DNA of 6,160 bases from Candidatus Iainarchaeum sp. (GTDB taxonomy: Archaea > Iainarchaeota > Iainarchaeia > Iainarchaeales > JAAZKV01): assembly GCA_028702895.1 (NCBI GenBank), contig JAQVNZ010000042.1, positions 1 through 6,160 of the forward strand, read 5' to 3'. A program made the position numbers and the translations under genes. How positions within the stretch are numbered: position 1 is the stretch's first letter; every line of letters starts with the position of its first letter. Shown one piece after another: positions 1-5,227 of this stretch. Under the pieces are notes generated by a model, which had not been told where the DNA came from, made no database searches, and worked only from the letters and a program-made list of their open reading frames with translations.

Positions 1-672
1 GTTAAAAAAGTTAAATTACGAAGCCCTGCAAAAATAAGAGCAAAATACTTTTTAGAACACGTTAAACAAAGTGGCCATGCTAAAAAATATGTGGCTAGTG
101 AAAAATTTTTAGAGAAATTTAAATTTTCTTTACACCGAACTAGACATGGAAATTTTTTAATCGATTTAAAAAGAAATGTTACTAATACCCCGATTTCGGT
201 TGCGTTAGTATTTAACAAAGCAAAATTACATAATCATAATGAAATTGCCTATGAAGCAAGAGTAAGATTTTTTAAAAAAAAAGTTATTGTTGAAAGTATT
301 CAAGGAACAAAACATTTAACTGAAATACGCGATTTTGAGAAACACACTGGTTTACCTACATCAAGATTTTTATTGCAAGAAATAATTAAACAAGCAAAAC
401 AATCAGGATATAAAAATGTTTTATTACGCAGACCCGAAACACACCCATCTTATAAAAAACCATATTGGCAAGTAGAATTAAAAAAATCTGAAAAAATATT
501 ATTAGATAAAGTATTATTCAAAGAAGCAAATAAAAAAGAAATGGCTCAAATGGAAACAATTAAAGAAAAAACAATAAACACGATAAGAACACGAATGAAA
601 AAAATATATGAAAATGTTGCCACGGCAGAAGGTTTTAAACGAGAGCGAACGTTTTTTGTTAAATATTTATAA
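1..672 (+). CDS. Partial hypothetical protein, possible GNAT-like fold (5' end outside window)
   Basis: I do not recognise this gene. The frame is open from base 1 to the TAA at 670-672, giving 223 visible residues. A GTG at 91 could serve as a start, but it has no ribosome binding site and the coding-like, basic sequence continues upstream of it, so the true start probably lies before the window. The protein is basic, has no membrane segments and is probably cytoplasmic. Visible residues 81-101 look like adjacent beta strands ending in ESIQG. Residues 118-143 form a helix then a strand (AKQSGYKNVLLRRPE). The C-terminus has a helix followed by AEGFKRERTFFVKYL. This strand-helix-strand order and the closing Y..VA...GF......V.YL pattern resemble the acetyl-CoA-binding half of GNAT acyltransferases, or the DUF535/VirK type of fold. 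No clear acetyl-CoA pyrophosphate loop (Q/RxxGxG/A) is visible, so function is not assigned. Being a real gene is secure; the fold suggestion is inference. Confidence 0.8.
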   Translation, partial: VKKVKLRSPAKIRAKYFLEHVKQSGHAKKYVASEKFLEKFKFSLHRTRHGNFLIDLKRNVTNTPISVALVFNKAKLHNHNEIAYEARVRFFKKKVIVESIQGTKHLTEIRDFEKHTGLPTSRFLLQEIIKQAKQSGYKNVLLRRPETHPSYKKPYWQVELKKSEKILLDKVLFKEANKKEMAQMETIKEKTINTIRTRMKKIYENVATAEGFKRERTFFVKYL

Positions 673-764
673 TAATAAGAAATTAACAAAAAATCTTTGA
701 AAGAAATCTTATTAGAAAGTATTATTAACTTAAAAAAGTCTTTTTCTTAAAAGGAGGTAGAACA
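673..764. other. Short intergenic spacer with a loose inverted repeat
   Basis: These 92 bases separate the first gene from the small membrane protein. TAATAAGA (673-680) and TCTTATTA (707-714) form an 8-bp inverted repeat with a 26-nt loop, too weak to call a terminator. The stretch ends in the strong Shine-Dalgarno at 751-758. A promoter for the small gene may lie in the AT-rich sequence around 720-735, but no clear box stands out. Confidence 0.4.
751..758 (+). promoter_or_regulatory. Strong Shine-Dalgarno for the small membrane protein
   Basis: AAGGAGGT lies 6 nt before the ATG at 765 and matches the archaeal/bacterial anti-Shine-Dalgarno core CCUCC. It is the only full-length ribosome binding site in the window and fixes the start of this small gene. 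It also argues that the 82-codon frame is really translated. Confidence 0.85.
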
Positions 765-1013
765 ATGATTGAACTTTTATGGGCTGGATTATTATTAATA
801 GCAATTTCTTGGGCAATACAAATTTTTTCTTTAACAAAAAAGAAAAAAAACATACTAATAGAATTTGTTGGATTGCAAGCAGTAGGAATATTCTTACTAA
901 TATTATCTGACTTTTTAATAAACAATAATAGTCTTTCAATAGGTGGAATGATGCAAATCATAACTTTTATTGGAGCAATAATTACGCTAATATTATTAAT
1001 AAAGAAAAAATAA
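765..1013 (+). CDS. Small three-helix membrane protein, possibly SemiSWEET/PQ-loop-like
   Basis: This encodes an 82-residue protein made almost entirely of three hydrophobic helices, at about residues 3-22, 30-52 and 59-79. A TKKKK loop lies between helices 1 and 2, an NNNS loop between helices 2 and 3, and the protein ends in KKK. The positive-inside rule puts the Lys loop and the C-terminus in the cytoplasm and the N-terminus outside. Length, three-helix plan, topology, and the spacing of a Gln near the end of helix 1 (Q19) followed by TK recall SemiSWEET sugar transporters, which work as dimers. However, the family's Pro before that Gln is absent (IQ instead of PQ), and the usual Asn of helix 3 is not evident. 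The start is fixed by the strong Shine-Dalgarno. The gene is separated from the upstream one by 92 bases and followed by a hairpin. Gene reality is well supported; the transporter assignment is a weak inference, and it may be an unrelated small membrane protein. Confidence 0.85.
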   Translation: MIELLWAGLLLIAISWAIQIFSLTKKKKNILIEFVGLQAVGIFLLILSDFLINNNSLSIGGMMQIITFIGAIITLILLIKKK

Positions 1014-1023
1014 TTTTTTTAAA

Positions 1024-1060
1024 TGCGAATCAAATTAAATGATTCGCACAATATTTTTTT
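1024..1060 (+). terminator. Hairpin plus T-tract between convergent genes
   Basis: TGCGAATCA (1024-1032) and TGATTCGCA (1040-1048) form a perfect 9-bp stem with a 7-nt AT loop, followed by seven T residues at 1054-1060. It lies 10 bases after the stop of the small membrane protein and 16 bases past the stop of the convergent peroxiredoxin gene. In plus-strand sense it looks like an intrinsic terminator. In minus-strand sense the hairpin is the same, but the T-tract after it is only three bases. Because archaeal termination relies mainly on T-tracts, the T-run may do most of the work. Confidence 0.65.
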
Positions 1061-1064
1061 AAAT

Positions 1065-1754
1065 TTATTTTTTAGTTTTATCTTTTTTAAAACACAAAAA
1101 CCAATCTAAACAATACGTTCCTTCGTCTTTAGTTTCTACTCTTTCTTTAGCTGTTCCACATGAGCCTGGTGGAGGCAATATTACATCATCTCCTAATTCC
1201 CAATTAGCTGGTGTAGCAATACCTTCTCTATCTGCTTTTTGCATTGCAACAATTAATCTTTTTATTTCTTTCATATTTCTACCAGTTGATGACGGATAAT
1301 ATAATACAGTTCTTACTTTTTGTTTATCGTCAATTATAAAAACGGCTCTTACTGCTTGAGTACTAGACGCGTTTGGTTGAACCATACCAAATTTTTTTGA
1401 AACTTCCATTTTAATATCCTCTATTACAGGAAATTTTACTTCAATATTTTCCATACCATTATATTTAATGTCCTTAATTTTTCTAAGCCATGCAATGTGT
1501 GCATAAATACTATCAATTGAAAGACCAATTAATTCAGTATTTAATTCTTTGAATTCATCTTGCATTGAAGCAAAAGTCATGAATTCAGTTGTACAAACAG
1601 GTGTAAAATCAGCTGGGTGACTAAATAATATAACCCATTTTCCTTTGTAATCTTCTGGAAAATTAATATTTCCCATTGTTGTTACTGCTTTAAATGCAGG
1701 GGCTGTATCCCCAATTAAAGGCATTGTTACTTGCACTTTATTTTCTTCATCCAT
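1065..1754 (-). CDS. Peroxiredoxin, Prx6-type (archaeal 2-Cys-like)
   Basis: This is a thiol peroxidase that reduces hydrogen peroxide and organic hydroperoxides, expected in the cytoplasm. The 229 residues fit the Prx6 family with the long C-terminal domain typical of archaea. The active site is HPADFTPVCTTEF (residues 46-58), with peroxidatic Cys54, Thr51 and Pro47; Arg136 in AVRAVFIID is the expected catalytic arginine. The family PSSTGRN motif is at 154-160. The C-terminus has Cys199, Cys215 and Cys221. The 6-residue spacing of Cys215 and Cys221 matches the C-terminal pair described in Aeropyrum pernix peroxiredoxin, so one of them is probably the resolving cysteine. The ATG start has a modest ribosome binding site, GGTG (1761-1764 on the minus strand), 6 nt upstream. 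The gene is monocistronic as seen here and diverges from the J-domain gene. Electrons could come from the thioredoxin reductase encoded at the right of the window through a carrier not seen here. The family call is firm; the resolving-Cys assignment is inferred. Confidence 0.96.
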   Translation of the reverse strand: MDEENKVQVTMPLIGDTAPAFKAVTTMGNINFPEDYKGKWVILFSHPADFTPVCTTEFMTFASMQDEFKELNTELIGLSIDSIYAHIAWLRKIKDIKYNGMENIEVKFPVIEDIKMEVSKKFGMVQPNASSTQAVRAVFIIDDKQKVRTVLYYPSSTGRNMKEIKRLIVAMQKADREGIATPANWELGDDVILPPPGSCGTAKERVETKDEGTYCLDWFLCFKKDKTKK

Positions 1755-1961
1755 TTATAACACCATCCAAAATTTTTAATTATACACTTAAATTAGGATT
1801 AAATTAACCCTATTCAAACTATAACATATTAACATTAATATAAAAGCTAATATAAAACCAATGAAATATCTCCCAATTAAAAAAATAATACACGTTTTTA
1901 TAATTTAATCTTAAAACTCTAGGTTTATTATTTTATCTTTTAAGTAATATTTGTGAGTTTT
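1755..1961. promoter_or_regulatory. Divergent intergenic region with promoters for peroxiredoxin and J-domain genes
   Basis: This roughly 200-base non-coding AT-rich region must hold both divergent promoters. TATA-like stretches include TTTTATAAT (1896-1904, +) and TTTTATATTA within each copy of a 12-bp tandem repeat read on the minus strand (1836-1859). An 8-mer, TTAAATTA, occurs twice with an 11-bp period (1788-1795 and 1799-1806), close to one helical turn and nearer the peroxiredoxin gene. In DNA this AT-rich the individual motifs are weak evidence, and transcription starts cannot be fixed by eye. Confidence 0.4.
1836..1859. repeat. Tandem pair of 12-bp repeats
   Basis: TAATATAAAAGC (1836-1847) is followed directly by TAATATAAAACC (1848-1859), identical at 11 of 12 positions. 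On the minus strand each unit reads TTTTATATTA, a good archaeal TATA-box match, preceded by GC or GG. The repeats lie about 82-105 bases upstream of the peroxiredoxin start. They could be a doubled TATA element or a regulator site; low complexity also makes chance duplication possible. Confidence 0.5.
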
Positions 1962-2501
1962 ATGCAAATAATAAAAATTAAGAGCCATTCAATTACTTTT
2001 ATACCAGCCAAGGATTCATTTAATCGCAGATCTGTAATATACAAAAATAAGATAGTAAAAGCACTTGAACAAGTTGGAACAAAACGAGATGATATTGAAT
2101 TAGACTTAGATAATAATTGTGGAAAACAATCAAAAGCAAGCATAACCTGGTATTTTAATGGGCACAAATTATATTATGAGGTTTCTTCACAAAAAAGGTT
2201 TGTTGATAATTTATTTTTAGTTTCAAAAGTAATTGAAAACGAAATAGACTTTGTTTTAAATGAAAAAAAACCTATTGAAGAATTTGTTAGCGAATTTGTT
2301 GAAGAAGACGATGTGCATGATGAAAGAAAAGAAGCTAGAAAATTTTTTGAAGTAGATTTAGATCACAAAGATATTAATGAAATAAATAGAAAATATAAAC
2401 TTCTTGCAAAAGACCTTCATCCCGATATGCCAAAAGGAGATGTTGAAAAATTTAAACAATTAAATCATCATCACAAAATTCTAAAACGCGAACTCGCTTA
2501 A
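1962..2501 (+). CDS. C-terminal J-domain protein of DPANN type
   Basis: This is a soluble protein of 179 residues from the ATG at 1962. A GTG at 1953 would add three residues, but the GTGA at 1953-1956 sits 5 nt before the ATG and may instead act as a short ribosome binding site, so I prefer the ATG. Residues 1-110 form an unrecognised alpha/beta domain (KIKSHSITFIPAK at the N-terminus, then SITWYFNGHKLYYEV). An acidic linker follows (about 111-120). A compact C-terminal J-domain spans about 126-179: helix I ARKFFEVD, helix II INRKYKLLAKDL, the hallmark HPD at 153-155, then helix III KFKQLNHHHKILKREL. HPD is the motif by which J-proteins stimulate Hsp70 ATPase. No dnaK, grpE, zinc finger or Gly/Phe region is present here, so the partner is unknown and it is not a canonical DnaJ. 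I recall similar small J-proteins in Woesearchaeota-like genomes, but could not search. The J-domain is firm; the role of the N-terminal domain is unknown. Confidence 0.9.
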   Translation: MQIIKIKSHSITFIPAKDSFNRRSVIYKNKIVKALEQVGTKRDDIELDLDNNCGKQSKASITWYFNGHKLYYEVSSQKRFVDNLFLVSKVIENEIDFVLNEKKPIEEFVSEFVEEDDVHDERKEARKFFEVDLDHKDINEINRKYKLLAKDLHPDMPKGDVEKFKQLNHHHKILKRELA

Positions 2502-2537
2502 AATTAAATTCTTAATAACAATGAACTAGAACACTGA

Positions 2538-2547
2538 TTTAGTATAC
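2538..2547 (+). promoter_or_regulatory. Possible TATA box for the ABC-F gene
   Basis: TTTAGTATAC lies about 35 bases before the ATG at 2578. No Shine-Dalgarno is visible in the T-rich bases just before that ATG, so a short-leader or leaderless mRNA starting about 25 bases after the TATA element would fit archaeal practice. This is suggested by position and base composition only. Confidence 0.35.
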
Positions 2548-2577
2548 TTTAAGAAAGCATTCCTTTATTTTTTATTT

Positions 2578-4155
2578 ATGGCACTTTCAATAAAAAATCT
2601 TTCAATTAATATTGGCGATCGCGAAATACTTTGTGATCAAGACGTTGGAATAGAAGACGGTGCTAAAGTAGGAATTATTGGTAGAAACGGTGTTGGGAAA
2701 ACAACTTTATTAAAAGCAATTTTAGGTCAAATAGAATATCATGGAAATATTGATTTTAATGGAAAAGCAGCTTATTTTTCACAACACATTGATTTAGATA
2801 AAACGAAAACTGTTAGAGAAATAATTAGTTTAGGGGCAACTATTCATCATCAAAATGATTTTGAAAAAAGAATTATTGAAATTGAAGCGTTATTATCAAG
2901 GCCAGATATTTATGAAAACCATGCTAAATTAAATAAATTAACTGAAGAATATTTAGAATTACAATCAAATTTATCAAAACATCAAAGTAATTTACCCACA
3001 AATAAAATAAAATCTATTCTAAGTACTCTTGAAGTAAAAGAAGAGTGGCTTGATAAAAATGTTGGTTTACTTTCAACAGGACAAAGAGCAATAATTGCTT
3101 TAGCACAAATACTTTCTTCTGATGCACAACTATTACTTTTAGATGAACCAACAAATCACTTGGATTTTAAAAGATTAGATATTCTAGAAAATTATTTAAA
3201 ACATTTTAAAGGAACTGTTCTAATGGTTACACACGATAGATATTTTTTAGATGGGGTTTGTAATACTATATTAAAAATGGAAAAAGGGAAATGGATAAAA
3301 TACAATGGAAATTATTCAGCATATGTTAGAATGCGTGAAGAAACTTTTAAAGCACAACAAAGTGCTTATGACTTAGAACAAAAATATTTGTTTAATGAAA
3401 AAGATAAAATTGCGCGTATTGGAAAAGGAAAAGCAAAAGTAAAACAAGGAAAATATCGTGAAACACTTTTAGCAAAAAGGGAGGCTGTAGAAAAGCCCAA
3501 TCTTGATAAATCAAAATTTAAAATATTAATCGAATCAAAAAAAATTCATACTAATAATGTTTTAGAATTAACAAATTTAAGTGTTGGATACAATACACCC
3601 TTAATAACTGATATTAATATTAAAATAGGAGTTAATGAAAAAGTAATTCTAACAGGAGAAAATGGAATTGGTAAAAGTACACTTTTAAAAACAATTGAAG
3701 GACGCGTAAAAAAACTTTCTGGTGAAATTATGTTAGATAAACAAGCCAAAGTAGGTTATGTTGATCAAGAATTAAAAGATTTGAAAAGTAATTCAACGCT
3801 TTATGACGAAATTTTTGCATTAGTAAAAGATCATGGAAAAACTAGACAACAACTTTCCATAGGAGGTTTTATTGACGATGATGATGTAAAAAAACAAGTT
3901 TCGAAACTTTCACTAGGGGAAAAATCTAGGTTAAATTTAATAAAAGTATTATTTGAAAAACCAAATTTACTCTTACTTGATGAACCAACAAATCATTTGG
4001 ATCTTGATGCTTGCGAAATAATAGAAAAAGCATTTTTAGATTACGATGGGGCAATACTGGCAGTGTCGCATGATAAATATTTTATACAAAAAATCGCTGA
4101 CAGAATACTTGAAGTAAACGATGGTAAAATAAAACAATTTCAAAAAAAACATTGA
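2578..4155 (+). CDS. ABC-F family ATPase (translation-associated type)
   Basis: This is a soluble protein with two tandem ABC ATPase domains and no membrane segments, 525 residues, the usual ABC-F size. Domain 1 has Walker A GRNGVGKTT (35-43), Q-loop Gln69, signature LSTGQ (165-169), Walker B with LLLLDEPTNHLD (185-196) and switch His219. A charged helical linker follows at about 245-320, as in the ABC-F P-site tRNA interaction motif. Domain 2 has GENGIGKST (360-368), Q-loop Gln397, LSLGE (445-449), LLLLDEPTNHLD (464-475) and His498. ABC-F proteins bind the ribosomal E site and modulate translation or relieve antibiotic or stalling stress; which task applies here cannot be told. Both catalytic Glu (190, 469) are present, so ATPase activity is expected. 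Both signatures lack the first Gly of LSGGQ (Thr or Leu instead). The gene has no visible Shine-Dalgarno, lies 76 bases after the J-domain gene and ends in TGA. The family call is firm; the subfamily is not assigned. Confidence 0.95.
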   Translation: MALSIKNLSINIGDREILCDQDVGIEDGAKVGIIGRNGVGKTTLLKAILGQIEYHGNIDFNGKAAYFSQHIDLDKTKTVREIISLGATIHHQNDFEKRIIEIEALLSRPDIYENHAKLNKLTEEYLELQSNLSKHQSNLPTNKIKSILSTLEVKEEWLDKNVGLLSTGQRAIIALAQILSSDAQLLLLDEPTNHLDFKRLDILENYLKHFKGTVLMVTHDRYFLDGVCNTILKMEKGKWIKYNGNYSAYVRMREETFKAQQSAYDLEQKYLFNEKDKIARIGKGKAKVKQGKYRETLLAKREAVEKPNLDKSKFKILIESKKIHTNNVLELTNLSVGYNTPLITDINIKIGVNEKVILTGENGIGKSTLLKTIEGRVKKLSGEIMLDKQAKVGYVDQELKDLKSNSTLYDEIFALVKDHGKTRQQLSIGGFIDDDDVKKQVSKLSLGEKSRLNLIKVLFEKPNLLLLDEPTNHLDLDACEIIEKAFLDYDGAILAVSHDKYFIQKIADRILEVNDGKIKQFQKKH

Positions 4156-4222
4156 TTTTATTTATTAAGTTTATTTGGGTCAATCCAAAAAATATTAATA
4201 AAAAATCTTTTTTGCCCAAAAT
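4156..4222. terminator. Convergent AT-rich spacer with weak hairpin and T-tracts
   Basis: The 67 bases between the convergent ABC-F and glucose-6-phosphate dehydrogenase genes contain TTTGGG (4174-4179), which can pair with TCCAAA (4184-4189, one G-T pair, 4-nt loop) or with CCCAAA (4215-4220). A six-T run lies at 4208-4213. T-tracts exist in both directions (A-runs on the plus strand serve the minus transcript), so archaeal-style termination of both genes is plausible. The hairpins are weak. Confidence 0.35.
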
Positions 4223-5227
4223 TTATTTTTCTAATTCATTAAAATTTATCTCAGAAGCATATTTTTTTAATTTTCCTTTTTTTTGTTTTATTTTTTCAAT
4301 TATTTCCCATGCAATAAGTGCAGATTCAACAGTTAAAAAATTTTTATTTTCATTAATCAAAAAATTTTCAAATATTTTTATATAAGGTTTACCTTCTAAA
4401 ATATCAATTCGTTTATTATCAATTAAAACGAAAGTTTCTTTTTCAAACAATTTTTTTCCTGTTATAAGTTCAATTTTTTTATTACCTGTTTTTAATAATA
4501 CTTTAGCAAATGTTTCAGTATCGGATTTTTTTCCAAGTTCTTTTTCATAAGTATCATATTGTAATCTATTATATGAAATTATTTTTAGATTATTTATTTC
4601 TTCTTTTGATAAAAATTTGAATAATATATTTAGCAAGTGACTTTGAATCATATCAATTAATGCGCCTGAAGAATCATAATATGTTATTCTACCCTCTAAA
4701 CCAAGTTTTTCTAAAATAACTATTTTTAATTGTTTAAACTCTTTTTTTTCTAAATTTAAAATTTCGTTTTTAAAAAGATAATGATCATTAAGAAAAACAT
4801 CTTCGCGCAAATTAAATTTAGTTAATTCTAAATTCAATTCTTTTGCTTCATTTAACGAATTTCCAAATGGCTTTTCAACAAGAACTTTTATTTCAAAACC
4901 AAGATCTTTTATTTTTTTTAATTGTTCAAAAACGATTTTAAATAAACTAGGAGGTAAAGAAACATAAAAATAATTTGTTTCCCCTTTAATTAAATATTTT
5001 TCACATTCATTACAAATTGCTCCATCTTCAAAAGAAGTTCTAAGATAATGAATTTTATCTTTAATTATACAATTTTCTTTACACGCAAAATCTAAAAAAA
5101 CCGAATCAATAAAATCGCGTCTACCCATTGCAAAAATATTTAAATTTTTTAAATTCATTTCATTTAATGCTGGGAAAATTTTTCTTTTTGCTAAATCTCC
5201 AGTAGAACCAAAAATAAATAAATTCAT
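4223..5227 (-). CDS. zwf: Compact glucose-6-phosphate dehydrogenase (Zwf family)
   Basis: By family it oxidises glucose-6-phosphate to 6-phosphogluconolactone with reduction of NADP+, the first step of the oxidative pentose phosphate pathway, in the cytoplasm. The Rossmann motif GSTGDLAKRK is at 7-16, with GRRD (35-38) in place to favour NADP. YVSLPP (88-93), EKPFG (118-122) and DHYLFK (148-153, family DHYLGK) follow. YYDSSGALIDMIQSH ends at His197, which aligns with the catalytic base. SDTETF (235-240) and TGKKL (256-260) follow. The C-terminus YIKIFENFL...FLTVESALIAWEII (about 282-310) matches the family's closing region, so the protein is not cut short at its end. At 334 residues against about 450-510, it has lost internal segments, mainly between Lys258 and Tyr282 and between the two His motifs. 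Its ATG shares one base with the stop of the upstream trxB (TAATG), and GTGAT (5233-5237) sits 5 nt before it. The family is firm; activity is inferred from the retained residues. Confidence 0.9.
   Translation of the reverse strand: MNLFIFGSTGDLAKRKIFPALNEMNLKNLNIFAMGRRDFIDSVFLDFACKENCIIKDKIHYLRTSFEDGAICNECEKYLIKGETNYFYVSLPPSLFKIVFEQLKKIKDLGFEIKVLVEKPFGNSLNEAKELNLELTKFNLREDVFLNDHYLFKNEILNLEKKEFKQLKIVILEKLGLEGRITYYDSSGALIDMIQSHLLNILFKFLSKEEINNLKIISYNRLQYDTYEKELGKKSDTETFAKVLLKTGNKKIELITGKKLFEKETFVLIDNKRIDILEGKPYIKIFENFLINENKNFLTVESALIAWEIIEKIKQKKGKLKKYASEINFNELEK

Noticed and set aside
673..714. Inverted repeat as a terminator of the first gene
   Set aside because: The 8-bp stem is all but one A/T pairs with a 26-nt loop and no following T-tract.
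725..961. Minus-strand open frames opposite the small membrane protein
   Set aside because: Two overlapping minus frames here lie antisense to a gene with a strong Shine-Dalgarno and clear membrane-protein pattern. Their translations are low-complexity and have no ribosome binding site.
1953..1961. GTG at 1953 as start of the J-domain gene
   Set aside because: The ATG at 1962 better fits the conserved-looking N-terminus, and the GTGA is well placed to be a ribosome binding site.
1940..2167. Minus-strand open frame opposite the J-domain gene
   Set aside because: It is a shadow of the J-domain gene's N-terminal half, with no family motif.
3546..3749. Minus-strand open frame within the ABC-F gene
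   Set aside because: It is antisense to the second Walker A region of the ABC-F gene, which is clearly coding.
4152..4385. Plus-strand open frame after the ABC-F gene
   Set aside because: It is antisense to the Lys-rich C-terminus of zwf; its Phe/Ile/Ser-rich composition comes from poly-A codons read backwards.
4223..4445. Possible frameshift or truncation of zwf at T-homopolymers
   Set aside because: The C-terminal family region is still recognisable in the same frame and the gene ends normally, so the short length reflects internal loss rather than a broken end. Read-level error cannot be fully excluded.
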